Made by a program: the position numbers and the translations under genes | The notes under the pieces: model-generated | What the model saw: only the letters and a program-made list of their open reading frames with translations | What the model was told of the DNA's origin: nothing | The model's database searches: none | Shown here: piece by piece, positions 8,198 to 15,969 of the stretch | How the letters are laid out: each line of letters opens with the position of its first letter | How positions within the stretch are numbered: the stretch's first letter is position 1 | Assembly: GCF_001619615.1 (NCBI RefSeq) | Contig: NZ_LQQP01000019.1 | Span: 1-40,628, forward strand | Reading direction: 5' to 3' | DNA: 40,628 nt | Source of the DNA: Microbacterium sp. T32 | GTDB lineage: Bacteria > Actinomycetota > Actinomycetes > Actinomycetales > Microbacteriaceae

Positions 8198-8267
8198 AGC
8201 GTAGGGACCGTGCGTTTCAGCGATGTTGCCGCCATGAACATTCGCGGAAACACGCGGTCGGTACAGT
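8198..8267. promoter_or_regulatory. Back-to-back promoters with GAAAC-N10-TANNNT motif
   Basis: On the minus strand, GAAAC (8214-8218) is followed after exactly 10 bp by TACGCT (8198-8203), 32 bp before the start of the flavin-oxidase/XDH operon. On the plus strand, GAAAC (8247-8251) is followed after exactly 10 bp by TACAGT (8262-8267), upstream of the MetF-like gene. A GCAAC pentamer lies 6 bp upstream of the minus-strand GAAAC. The plus-strand copy lacks a good partner at that spacing. The same arrangement recurs at three other promoters in the window. It resembles a GlnR box (GTNAC-N6-GAAAC) positioned for activation. Confidence 0.6.
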
Positions 8268-8306
8268 CCGGAGCGGGGGCCGCGGGCCCCGGATCGGAGG
8301 CCCCCC

Positions 8307-9329
8307 GTGACCCTGCTGCCCCTGCTCGACACGTGCCCGAAGCGCATGGAGTACGGTCCGTGCGGCGGCGTCGGCTTCGACGGATCGTGCGAGATCGACG
8401 CCGAGCACACGTGCGCCTTCCTCCCGCGCGGGACGGTGCCGTGGACCGGCGTCGACCGCGTCTCGGCACCGGATCCCGGCCCCCGCACGGCCGCCGCCAC
8501 GGAGACCCTGGCCTCGCTCGGCACGCGCCCGTGGGTCGTGGCCGACCTCCCCGCGCGCCCGTTGAGCGTGGCATCCATCGACTCCTGCGCGGCGGTCCTG
8601 GCGGGAGAAGTGGATGCCGTCCTCGCCGGCGACGCGGGAACGGCCCGGGTCCAGTTCCCTCCGGCGTACCGGGCGCACCTGCTGCAGCGTGCGGGGCTGC
8701 GGGTATGGACCGGCCTGAACATGCGCGACCGCAACCGAGTGGCGATCGAGGGGGAGCTGGCCGCCCTGGCCGTCGAGGGGGTGGCCGGGGTGCACTGCGT
8801 GACCGGCGACCACACCCGCACGGGGCACCGGCCCGATGCCGCACCCGTGTTCGACCTCGACTCGACCGAGGCCGCCGCCCTCGCGCGCGCCGCGGGGCAC
8901 GTCGTGTCGGTCGCGGCCTCGCCCGCCGCGCCGCCGGTGGAGCGCCGGGCCGCGCGGCTGCGCGAGAAGCTGCGCGCCGGCGCCGACGTCTGCTTCGTGA
9001 ACCACGCCGGCGGAGCGGAGCCGGTGCGGAGGTTCATCGACGAGGTGGCCGCCCCGGTGCGGTTCATCCCGTGCGTACCGGTGGTCGTGGATCACGCCTC
9101 CGCCGACGTGCTCGAGTCGTTCACGACGCTCGTGCTGCCGGACGGGTTCCTGTCGCGGGTGCGTTCGGCCCGCGACCCGCGCGCGGAGGGCATCGCGCTC
9201 GCCGTCGCGCTCGCCGAGGAACTGCTCGCGCTGCCGGGGGTGGTGGGCGTGAACCTCTCGGGCGGCCGCGACGGCGGCGAGGAGTCCTTCGCCGAGGCCC
9301 AGGCGGAGATCGCCCGGCGCCTGCGCTGA
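8307..9329 (+). CDS. MetF-like protein with N-terminal MTHFR_C zinc/iron-type domain
   Basis: 340 residues; the GTG start has GGAGG about 7 bp upstream. The first ~40 residues form the cysteine-rich 'MTHFR C-terminal' domain (CPKRMEYGPCGGV, with Cys10, 19, 28 and 36). Here it is N-terminal. It is followed by a TIM-barrel portion resembling methylenetetrahydrofolate reductase (GLNMRDRNR, VHCVTGDHTRTGH), in the order found in a subset of bacterial proteins. Such proteins are expected to handle one-carbon units on tetrahydrofolate or a corrinoid partner, but the true reaction of this fusion type is not established. It shares a divergent promoter region with the XDH operon, so it may dispose of a methyl or formyl group released there (inference). 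Confidence 0.75.
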   Translation: MTLLPLLDTCPKRMEYGPCGGVGFDGSCEIDAEHTCAFLPRGTVPWTGVDRVSAPDPGPRTAAATETLASLGTRPWVVADLPARPLSVASIDSCAAVLAGEVDAVLAGDAGTARVQFPPAYRAHLLQRAGLRVWTGLNMRDRNRVAIEGELAALAVEGVAGVHCVTGDHTRTGHRPDAAPVFDLDSTEAAALARAAGHVVSVAASPAAPPVERRAARLREKLRAGADVCFVNHAGGAEPVRRFIDEVAAPVRFIPCVPVVVDHASADVLESFTTLVLPDGFLSRVRSARDPRAEGIALAVALAEELLALPGVVGVNLSGGRDGGEESFAEAQAEIARRLR

Positions 9330-9474
9330 CGCGGGCGGGGCCGGGCGGTCGCGGCCGGGGGTGGGGGTGCGGCCCGGGGTGGTGGCATCCGGGTTGCAGA
9401 TCTCCTGCGTTGTGTCCTGGCGGGGTGGGTGGATGCCGCCGGGGCGGGGGATCTGCCGGGGTTGTGCGGACGCG
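9330..9474. other. Intergenic region, no recognisable element
   Basis: 145 bp of very G-rich sequence between convergent genes. It includes two copies of the GGCATCC/GGATGCC heptamer. No open reading frame of quality and no clear terminator hairpin are seen. Confidence 0.5.
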
Positions 9475-10203
9475 TCAGGCCGGAGTGCGGACGGCGGCGA
9501 AGCGGTTCACCCGGCGATGCGCGAAACCGAGCCGTTCGTAGGCCGCGATGGCGCCGACGTTCGTCGCGGCGGCGTGCATCATGGCGCGATCTCCGCGCTG
9601 CTGGATGTGGAACGCGACATCGAGCACCAGGCGCGACGCGAGCCCTTGGCGGCGATGGTCTTCGTCCACGGCGACCGCGCTGATCTCGGTCCACCCCGTC
9701 GGATGTAGGCGCTCGCCCGCCATCGCGACAAGGCGCCCTCCGCGCCGGATGCCGATGTACCGACCCAGCTCGTGGGTGCGCGGACGGAAGGGTCCGGGCT
9801 GGTTCCGCTCGACGATCGCCATCATCTCGGCCGCGTCGTCGGCGTCCAGTTCGATGGCCTCGTCGAACGGCCGCGGCTGCAGCACGGCGGTCTCGACGAG
9901 CTGAACGCCCTCGCCGCCGCCGAGGAACTCCCACTCCGCGGGCAGCTCGCCCTCGTAGCCCGAGAGGCCCACCTCGGTGCCGGGACCCACGAGGTCGCGC
10001 AGCGCGTCCCACACGGAGGGGTCGTCCCACGTGCGGACGGCGACGAACGGAGCGACGTCCTCGGGGTACCGGCGCACCAGGTCGCCGCCGATCGCGAAAT
10101 GCGCGTGCGGGCCGGCCAGCGAGTGCCAGGCGGCGTTGTCGAGGACGGCGGCGGGGTCGTCGGCGGTCGCGGCGGCGGGAGAAGCGGGGGTGGCCGAGGT
10201 CAT
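9475..10203 (-). CDS. GNAT-family N-acetyltransferase
   Basis: 242 residues, starting at the ATG at 10203; an upstream extension to 10257 is Arg-rich and unlikely. The C-terminal ~120 residues carry the GNAT core: ISAVAVDEDHRRQGLASRLVLDVA is beta4/motif A with the acetyl-CoA pyrophosphate loop (RRQGLA), and NVGAIAAYERLGFAHRRVNRF is motif B. The N-terminal half (about residues 1-110) is poorly conserved, resembling FR47-like acetyltransferases that act on amino acids or amines. The substrate is unknown. It is transcribed 66 bp downstream of the methyltransferase gene on the same strand, so co-transcription is possible. Confidence 0.88.
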   Translation of the reverse strand: MTSATPASPAAATADDPAAVLDNAAWHSLAGPHAHFAIGGDLVRRYPEDVAPFVAVRTWDDPSVWDALRDLVGPGTEVGLSGYEGELPAEWEFLGGGEGVQLVETAVLQPRPFDEAIELDADDAAEMMAIVERNQPGPFRPRTHELGRYIGIRRGGRLVAMAGERLHPTGWTEISAVAVDEDHRRQGLASRLVLDVAFHIQQRGDRAMMHAAATNVGAIAAYERLGFAHRRVNRFAAVRTPA

Positions 10204-10269
10204 GGCATCCGTTCGGGGTCGAGTACCCGATATGCAACGTCGGGGTCGACGGCGCATTCCCGCCCGACC

Positions 10270-10932
10270 TCACGGCCGCGGGCGGATCGCGACGTCGGCG
10301 GCGACGGCAACGAGGTGACCGCCCTTGCGCTCCGCGCGCACCACGGTGCGGGGGTCGGCGTCGCGCTCGAGCATCCGCCACGGATGGGCGTCGATGTCGG
10401 CGCCGCCGGTCGCGCACGCCAGCAGAGCGAGCGGCGTGAACACACGCCAGGGTCCGTGCGGACGCTGCATGTCCACCACGGCCGCGCGTCCGCCCGGACG
10501 TAGGGCGGACACAGCCCGCGCCCACGCCGCCTCTCGCTCGCCGAACACGCTCAACGCGTAGGTCGACAGCACGGCATCCGCACCGCGTCCGTCGGTGCGA
10601 TCGCGGATCTCAGCCGGGTCCAGGGCAGCGGCATCCGCCTCGACGAGATCGACGCGGTCGCTCCACCCGGCGGCGCTCACCCGGCGCCGGGCCATGTCGA
10701 GCATGTCGGGGCTGCGGTCGACGCCGATCACTCGCCCGCGCGGTCCGACGGCGGTGAGCAGCGCCGCGAAGTTCAAGCCGGTGCCGCAGCCGAGATCGAG
10801 CACGACGTCGCCGGGGCGAGGGTGCAGCAGCGCGATCCCGGCCTCGCGCCCCGCGCGGTACACCCACCGTTCGCCCGAGAGCACGTCGTACCAGCGGGCT
10901 CCGAGCCCATAGCGCCGCAGCGGTGCCGCCAT
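10270..10932 (-). CDS. Class I SAM-dependent methyltransferase
   Basis: 220 residues. Motif I is VVLDLGCGTGLNFAALL at about residues 43-59, motif II has the acidic VIGVDRSPDML, and the post-motifs are VDLVEADAAAL and LRPGGRAAVVDM. This is the UbiE/Methyltransf_25 type. AAGGGGGTG a few bases upstream supports the start. Its -10 (TAGGGT on the minus strand) is shared back-to-back with the promoter of the flavoprotein at 10970. The substrate is not predictable; the neighbouring lipid-type CDP-alcohol phosphatidyltransferase and TVP38 genes make a membrane lipid or quinone-like acceptor possible (inference). Confidence 0.88.
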   Translation of the reverse strand: MAAPLRRYGLGARWYDVLSGERWVYRAGREAGIALLHPRPGDVVLDLGCGTGLNFAALLTAVGPRGRVIGVDRSPDMLDMARRRVSAAGWSDRVDLVEADAAALDPAEIRDRTDGRGADAVLSTYALSVFGEREAAWARAVSALRPGGRAAVVDMQRPHGPWRVFTPLALLACATGGADIDAHPWRMLERDADPRTVVRAERKGGHLVAVAADVAIRPRP

Positions 10933-10969
10933 CGAGCCACCCCCTTCCCGACCACCCTAGGCTTCGGAC
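10933..10969. promoter_or_regulatory. 37-bp divergent promoter region with overlapping -10 elements, leaderless gene at 10970
   Basis: The sequence CCTAGG is used on both strands. On the plus strand TAGGCT is followed by only 6 bp and then the ATG of the flavoprotein, with no Shine-Dalgarno sequence, the pattern of actinobacterial leaderless transcripts. On the minus strand TAGGGT precedes the methyltransferase, which has AAGGGGGTG. Both assignments are by eye. Confidence 0.5.
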
Positions 10970-12433
10970 ATGACCGTGCCGACGCGCCGTGCCCGCCCGC
11001 TCACCTCCGCCGAAGCCGGCCGTACCCGGTGGGACCTGGTCGTGATCGGCGCCGGCAGCGCCGGTCTCGTCGGTGCGAAGACCGCCGCGATCCTGGGTGC
11101 GAAGGTGTTGCTGATCGAGGCCGACGGGTTCGGCGGCGAGTGCCTCTACACGGGGTGCGTGCCCTCGAAAGCGCTGATCGCGGCGGCGACGGCGGCGCAC
11201 GACGCGCGCGACGCCGCCCGGCTGGGGGTGCACGTCGCCGATGTTCGGGTCGACTTCGCCGCCGTGATGGCCCACGTCCGGCACGCGATCCATGAGATCG
11301 AGCCCGTCGACTCGCCCGAGGCGCTCGCCGAGGCGGGCGTCTTCACGCTGCGCGGCCGTGCCCGCTTCGACGGTCCGCGCTCGCTGCGCGTCGAGGGGGT
11401 CGGCATCCGCTTCCGCGACGCCCTCGTGGCGACGGGGAGTTCCCCCGTGCTGCCGGAGGGCATCGATCCGGATGCCGTCCTGACCAACGAGACCGTGTGG
11501 GATCTGACCGCGCTGCCCGAGCGCCTGCTCGTGCTCGGCGGGGGAGCCATCGGGTGCGAGATCGCGCAGGCAATGGCGCGTCTGGGTAGCCGCGTGACCC
11601 TCGTCCATCGTGGCGAGCGCCTGCTGTCCAAGGAGGATCCGGATGCCGCGGCGATCGTGCTCGCGGCGCTGCGCGCGGACGGCGTCGACGTGCGCCTGGG
11701 CGCCACCCTGGTCGACGCGGACACCGGCGACGAGACCGTGACGGCGCGTCTCAGCGACGGCACGACCGTCACGGCCGACCGCGTGCTCGCCGCGCTCGGA
11801 CGCCGGGTGGACACCACGGGCCTGGGGCTCGATGTCGCCGGGGTCCGCCGCGATGACGGCGGCGCGATCGCGGTCGACGCGACCCTGGCCACCAGCAATC
11901 CGCGCGTCCGCGCGGCGGGTGACGCGACCCCGCTGCCGCGGTTCACGCACACCGCCGGCATGTTCGGCAGCGTCGCGGCGACGAACGCCGTGCTCGGCCT
12001 TTCGCGGCGCGCGGGCGTCGACGTCGTGCCGCGGGTGACCTTCACGTCCCCCGAGGTCGCGGCCGTGGGCGTCTCGCCCGCCGAGGCCGCCGCGCGCGGG
12101 ATGCGCGTGGTGGAGTCTCGCCACGCCGACCTGGACCGCGCGATCGCCGAGGGGCAGACCGACGGCTTCACCCGTCTCGTGGTCGACCGGAAGGGGCGCC
12201 TGACCGGAGCCGTCATCGTCGGTCCCCGCGCGGGGGAGTCGCTCGGCGAGCTGTCGACGGCGGTCGCTCTGGGGCTGAAGGTCGGTGCGCTGGCGGGCGC
12301 GATGCACGCGTACCCGACGTACTCGGACGCCGGCTGGAACGCCGCTGTCCGCGATGCCCAGGGGGCTCTGCGCCATGGGCTCGTCGCTGCGGCGATTCGG
12401 CTGTTGCGGGCGATCCGTCGCCGTCGGGGCTGA
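10970..12433 (+). CDS. FAD-dependent pyridine nucleotide-disulfide oxidoreductase, mercuric-reductase-like
   Basis: 487 residues. FAD fingerprint VVIGAGSAGLVGAKTAA (about residue 24 on), redox-active disulfide GGECLYTGCVPSK, NAD(P) fingerprint LGGGAIGCEIAQAMARLG, a second FAD-contact region RAAGDATPLP, and a C-terminal dimerisation domain with HAYPTYSD, whose histidine is the usual proton-relay base. It lacks the N-terminal HMA domain of true MerA and has no mer genes nearby, so mercury reduction is unlikely. Proteins of this type are known fused to TVP38/TMEM64 domains in other bacteria, and a separate TVP38 gene lies 650 bp away here. This supports a shared redox function at the membrane. 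Likely leaderless. Confidence 0.9.
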   Translation: MTVPTRRARPLTSAEAGRTRWDLVVIGAGSAGLVGAKTAAILGAKVLLIEADGFGGECLYTGCVPSKALIAAATAAHDARDAARLGVHVADVRVDFAAVMAHVRHAIHEIEPVDSPEALAEAGVFTLRGRARFDGPRSLRVEGVGIRFRDALVATGSSPVLPEGIDPDAVLTNETVWDLTALPERLLVLGGGAIGCEIAQAMARLGSRVTLVHRGERLLSKEDPDAAAIVLAALRADGVDVRLGATLVDADTGDETVTARLSDGTTVTADRVLAALGRRVDTTGLGLDVAGVRRDDGGAIAVDATLATSNPRVRAAGDATPLPRFTHTAGMFGSVAATNAVLGLSRRAGVDVVPRVTFTSPEVAAVGVSPAEAAARGMRVVESRHADLDRAIAEGQTDGFTRLVVDRKGRLTGAVIVGPRAGESLGELSTAVALGLKVGALAGAMHAYPTYSDAGWNAAVRDAQGALRHGLVAAAIRLLRAIRRRRG

Positions 12434-12459
12434 AGGGCCCGCCGGTGCGGCGAGCCGGA

Positions 12460-13095
12460 TCAGCGCAGCAGCCGGTACCCGGCGACGATCCGCTGCACCG
12501 CGCTCACGGCCACGAACAGGCTCCACACCAGGGCGATCTGCCACGCCCAGAACGGCAGGATCAGCCAGAGCGTGTGGACGGCGATCGTCTCGGTGCCCTC
12601 CGCGATGCGACCGAGGAACGACAGCGACCGTCCGTCGTCGACCTGTCGACCGGTGCGCTCGGCGATCGAGGAGAACGCCAGGAACGCCGTCCCGTTGACG
12701 TAGTACGTCAGCAGGACGAGGAGGAACGGCCACCACGGCGCGTCGAACGCCGCGGATGCGCCCCACGCCACCCCGAACACTCCGGCGCCGTAGACGACGA
12801 AGTCGGCGGCGATGTCGAGGAACCCGCCGGCCTCGCTGTCGTTCCCCCGGCCGTGCGCGCGACGGCGGCGGGCGAGGGTGCCGTCGAGACCGTCCGCGAC
12901 GCGGGACACGAGCCAGAGCGCCACCGCGGCCGCCCACCATTGCGCGGCCGCCGCACCGGCCGAGGCGAGCCCCAGGACGAGCCCGGCCACGGTCAGGCGG
13001 TCGGGGGTGATGAACGGTCGGTCCAGCGTGGCGGCGACGGCCTCGAGCGGAGTGGACAGTGCCGCGCGCAGAGAGCGGTCAAGCATCGGTGGCAT
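12460..13095 (-). CDS. CDP-alcohol phosphatidyltransferase family membrane protein (YnjF-like)
   Basis: 211 residues with several hydrophobic helices. The catalytic signature D-x2-DG-x2-AR...G-x3-D-x3-D is present (DGLDGTLAR, then GGFLDIAAD), so the Mg-dependent transfer of a phosphatidyl or similar group from a CDP-alcohol is expected. The spacing between AR and G is 13 residues instead of the usual 8-9; the extra stretch is polar (HGRGNDSE). The GGFLDIxxDF form is like E. coli YnjF rather than PgsA or Pis. Its start lies within the last bases of the TVP38 gene (17-bp overlap), so translation is coupled. The lipid product is unknown. Confidence 0.88.
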   Translation of the reverse strand: MPPMLDRSLRAALSTPLEAVAATLDRPFITPDRLTVAGLVLGLASAGAAAAQWWAAAVALWLVSRVADGLDGTLARRRRAHGRGNDSEAGGFLDIAADFVVYGAGVFGVAWGASAAFDAPWWPFLLVLLTYYVNGTAFLAFSSIAERTGRQVDDGRSLSFLGRIAEGTETIAVHTLWLILPFWAWQIALVWSLFVAVSAVQRIVAGYRLLR

Positions 13096-13771
13096 CCCCG
13101 GTCCGACGACGGCGCACCAGGATGCCGGCCACCACGCCGCCGATCAGGAGCACGCCGACGACGCTCAGCGCCACCCAGAACCACGGGCCCAGCTCCCACC
13201 CGAAGGCGCCGAGCGCGACGTAGGCGGCGGAGCCCGGGATGATGCCCACCGCGGTCCCGATCGCGTAGTCGCGTCGGCGCACGGACGTCAGGCCCGCGCC
13301 GTAGTTGATGAGCGTGAAGGGGATCACGGGAACGAGCCGGGCGCCGAGCACGGCGGGCAGACCGCGGCGTCCGATCGCGGCATCCAATCGGGCCACCCGC
13401 GCACCGGTGAAGCGTTCGACGGCCTCGCGCCCGAGCGCCCGACCGAGGGCGAAGGATGCCGCCGCGCCCAGCAGCGCGCCGACGTAGACCATGGCGAACG
13501 CCACCGGAAAACCCCAGACCAGACCCGCCGCGATGCCGAGGACGTTCTTGGGCGCCGGACTCAGGGTCAGCGCGGCGTACAGCAGCGTGAAGAGCACGAC
13601 GCCGAGCGCTCCGACCTGACCGGACCAGGCGCGGATCTGCTCGACGTCGTGCGGGACGAGCAGAAATCCAACCGATGCGACCGCGGCAACGAACAGACCG
13701 AGAAGCACCAACCGGATCACGGGTCGGCGAGCGGAGCCCTGCGGACGCGTGGCGGTGTCGTCAAGCTCCAT
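13079..13771 (-). CDS. TVP38/TMEM64 family membrane protein (VTT domain)
   Basis: 230 residues from the ATG at 13771, which has GGAAGGA 5 bp upstream; a second ATG at 13792 is possible. Hydrophobic segments are near residues 20-38, 55-75, 85-115, 145-185 and 195-215. The family motif region is visible: PAPKNVLGIAAGLVWG, GAAASFALGRALGR, then RLVPVIPFTLINYGAGLT, the re-entrant-loop core of VTT/DedA-like proteins. Such proteins act in membrane lipid scrambling or small-molecule transport; the exact role is not established. Operonic with the CDP-alcohol phosphatidyltransferase and divergent from the YnjB-like importer, the same company it keeps in the E. coli ydj/ynj region. Confidence 0.9.
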   Translation of the reverse strand: MELDDTATRPQGSARRPVIRLVLLGLFVAAVASVGFLLVPHDVEQIRAWSGQVGALGVVLFTLLYAALTLSPAPKNVLGIAAGLVWGFPVAFAMVYVGALLGAAASFALGRALGREAVERFTGARVARLDAAIGRRGLPAVLGARLVPVIPFTLINYGAGLTSVRRRDYAIGTAVGIIPGSAAYVALGAFGWELGPWFWVALSVVGVLLIGGVVAGILVRRRRTGDATDA

Positions 13772-13843
13772 CGATTCCTTCCGGTCCCCCATACCCTAAG
13801 TCCGCACGCGACCGACCGGCCGCGCGATCGTCCAAGGAGTGCC

Positions 13844-15097
13844 ATGACCATCCCCCGACGCCGACACCGACGCCGCCGTCCGACCCTCGCGGTGGCCACC
13901 GCGACGGTGTCGCTCCTCGCCCTCGCCGGGTGCGCGGCGCCGGATACCGCTTCGCCCGAGGCCTACACCGAGTGGGACCAGGTGCTCCAGGACGCGCGCG
14001 GGCAGACGGTGCAGCTGTGGATGTACGGCGGTGATGACCAGGGGAACGCGTACGTCGACGACGTGCTCGCCCCCGCCGTGGCGGAGTACGGCGTGACGCT
14101 CGAGCGCGTCCCCGTGACGGACACACGGGACGCGCTGAACCGCGTCTTCACCGAACTCCAGGCCGGACGCGACGACGGGTCGGTCGACCTCGTGTGGGTG
14201 AACGGCGACAACTTCCGCACGGGCAAGGAAGCCGGCGCCTGGCGGTGCGATTGGACGGGTCTGCTCCCGTCCATGGCGAACACCGACCCGAACGATCCCC
14301 TGCTGCAGTCCGACTTCGGCACGCCGGTGGACGGCTGCGAGGCACCGTGGCACAAGGCGCAGTTCACGCTGGTCTACGACGCCGCCGCGGTGCCCGACCC
14401 GCCGACGACGTTGGCCGGGGTGCTGGACTGGGCCGCCGCCCACCCGGGCCGCTTCACCTACCCGGCGCCGCCGGACTTCACCGGCTCCGTCTTCGTGCGC
14501 GAGGTGCTCGCCAGCGTGTCCGGCGGAGCCGACGCGGTGCCGACCGCCTTCTCGCAGGATGCCTATGATAAGCTGACGCCCGCGCTGTGGGACCGGCTCG
14601 CGGCGCTGGCGCCGAACCCGTGGCGCGGTGGGGACACCTACCCCGCGAACGAGTCCGAGCTCGGCCAGCTCTTCGCCGACCGGCAGATCGACATGACGAT
14701 GACGTACGGGCCGGCGACGCTCACCGGACTCGTGGCCGACGGAACGTACCCCGCCGACACGCGCGTGCTCACGCTCGAGGACGGCACGGTCGGCAACGCC
14801 AGCTTCCTCGGTCTCCCCGTGAACTCGGACGCCGCCGCCGGGGCCATGGTCGTGGCCGACGTCGCGCTCTCGGCGGAGCAGCAGGCCAAGAAGGCGGAGC
14901 CCGACGTGTGGGGCCAGTTCCCCGTCCTCGATCTGGGCGCCCTCTCGGCCGAGGACCGTGCCCTGTTCGACGCGCTCCCGTCGTCACCGGTCGTCCCGTC
15001 GTACGACGTGCTCTCCCGCAACGCACACGGTGAGCTCGCCGCCGAGTGGGTGCCCGCGCTCGACGACGGCTGGCGGCAGAACGTGCTCTCGCGGTGA
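13844..15097 (+). CDS. ABC transporter substrate-binding lipoprotein, YnjB-like
   Basis: 417 residues, ATG at 13844 after AAGGAG. The N-terminus is Arg-rich (residues 5-12), then a hydrophobic stretch and lipobox LAGC (Cys30), so the mature protein is lipid-anchored. The mature part matches the YnjB group of bacterial extracellular solute-binding proteins: VDLVWVNGDNFRTGKEAG, the PWHKAQFTLVYD region, and GRFTYPAPPDFTGSVFVREVL. YnjB proteins are distant relatives of thiamine- and iron-binding receptors, with unknown ligand. The stop overlaps the next gene's GTG (GTGA), so the importer genes are translationally coupled. Confidence 0.9.
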   Translation: MTIPRRRHRRRRPTLAVATATVSLLALAGCAAPDTASPEAYTEWDQVLQDARGQTVQLWMYGGDDQGNAYVDDVLAPAVAEYGVTLERVPVTDTRDALNRVFTELQAGRDDGSVDLVWVNGDNFRTGKEAGAWRCDWTGLLPSMANTDPNDPLLQSDFGTPVDGCEAPWHKAQFTLVYDAAAVPDPPTTLAGVLDWAAAHPGRFTYPAPPDFTGSVFVREVLASVSGGADAVPTAFSQDAYDKLTPALWDRLAALAPNPWRGGDTYPANESELGQLFADRQIDMTMTYGPATLTGLVADGTYPADTRVLTLEDGTVGNASFLGLPVNSDAAAGAMVVADVALSAEQQAKKAEPDVWGQFPVLDLGALSAEDRALFDALPSSPVVPSYDVLSRNAHGELAAEWVPALDDGWRQNVLSR

Positions 15098-15969
15098 CCT
15101 GGGTCCCGGTCGCCGGGCGCGCCGGCACCGCACGAGAGCGCGTGCGGGGGGCACTGTTCGTGCTCCCCGCCGTCGCCCTCGCGGTGTTCGTCCTGGGCGG
15201 GGGCATCCGCGCGACGGTGCTGCAGGCGCTCGGCCTGCTGCCGGTCGTCGGCCACCCCCGGTTCGGGATCGAGGCGTTCACCGCGCGGCCGGGCGAGATC
15301 GCCGCGGCGATCGCCGTCTCGGTGAGCGTGGCCGCCGTCGCCACCGTCATCGCGGTGGTCGTCGGCACCACGGCGGCCACGGTCATCGTGTCCCATCGGC
15401 GAAGCAGCCGTATCGTCGAGGCGCTCAGCGCTCTGACGGTGACCATCCCGCACCTCATCGCGGCGGCCACCATCGGCCTTCTCCTGTCCGACGCGGGCGT
15501 GCTGCCCCGACTGCTCGGCATCCCATCGGAATCGTGGGCGCCGTGGGTCGGTGGCCCGCTGTGGGGGGCGGCGATCGCGGAGCTGGCGTGGAAGGAGTCC
15601 GCGTTCCTCGCGCTCATCGTCACCGGCACGCTCGCGACCCGCATCCGCACCTACGACGAGACCGCGGCCTTGCTCGGTGCGGGGCGGGCGCGGCGGTTCC
15701 GTCACGTCCTCCTTCCGCTGACGGCGCCCACGATCCTCATCGGCGCGGCGATCAGCTTCGTCTACGCGCTGGGCTCGTACGAGGTGCTCTGGCTGCTCGG
15801 ACGGACATCGCCCGAACCGCTCCCGGTCCTCGCGGTGCGGCTGTTCCAGGGCGTCTCGCTCGACTCCCGGCCCCAGGCCGCGGCGGTCGCGCTCGTGACG
15901 TGCGTGATCGCCCTGGTGGCGGTCGCCGGCACCTTCGCCGCCCTGCGCAGATCGGCGGCGTGGCGATGA
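15094..15969 (+). CDS. ABC transporter permease, YnjC-like N-terminal half
   Basis: 291 residues, GTG at 15094 overlapping the receptor gene's stop by 4 bp. About six transmembrane helices and a BPD_transp_1 domain; the cytoplasmic EAA loop that contacts the ATPase is DETAALLGAGRARRFRHVLLP (about residues 189-209). E. coli YnjC is a single roughly 500-residue protein with both halves fused; here the halves are separate genes. The next gene supplies the other half, giving a heterodimeric membrane pore. The substrate follows that of the YnjB-like receptor and is unknown. Confidence 0.88.
   Translation: MTWVPVAGRAGTARERVRGALFVLPAVALAVFVLGGGIRATVLQALGLLPVVGHPRFGIEAFTARPGEIAAAIAVSVSVAAVATVIAVVVGTTAATVIVSHRRSSRIVEALSALTVTIPHLIAAATIGLLLSDAGVLPRLLGIPSESWAPWVGGPLWGAAIAELAWKESAFLALIVTGTLATRIRTYDETAALLGAGRARRFRHVLLPLTAPTILIGAAISFVYALGSYEVLWLLGRTSPEPLPVLAVRLFQGVSLDSRPQAAAVALVTCVIALVAVAGTFAALRRSAAWR

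Noticed and set aside
8244..8267. ECF sigma factor promoter (GAAAC -35 and CGTC -10)
   Set aside because: The distance of 13 bp from GAAAC to the GTC element is shorter than usual ECF spacing, and two of the five sites lack CGTC; TANNNT fits all five.
10970..12433. Mercury resistance gene merA
   Set aside because: No HMA domain, no C-terminal vicinal cysteines and no mer genes; only the general disulfide-reductase framework matches.
12812..13843. 344-codon extension in front of the YnjB-like lipoprotein
   Set aside because: It is antisense to the CDP-alcohol phosphatidyltransferase and TVP38 genes; the true start at 13844 has AAGGAG and a lipoprotein signal.
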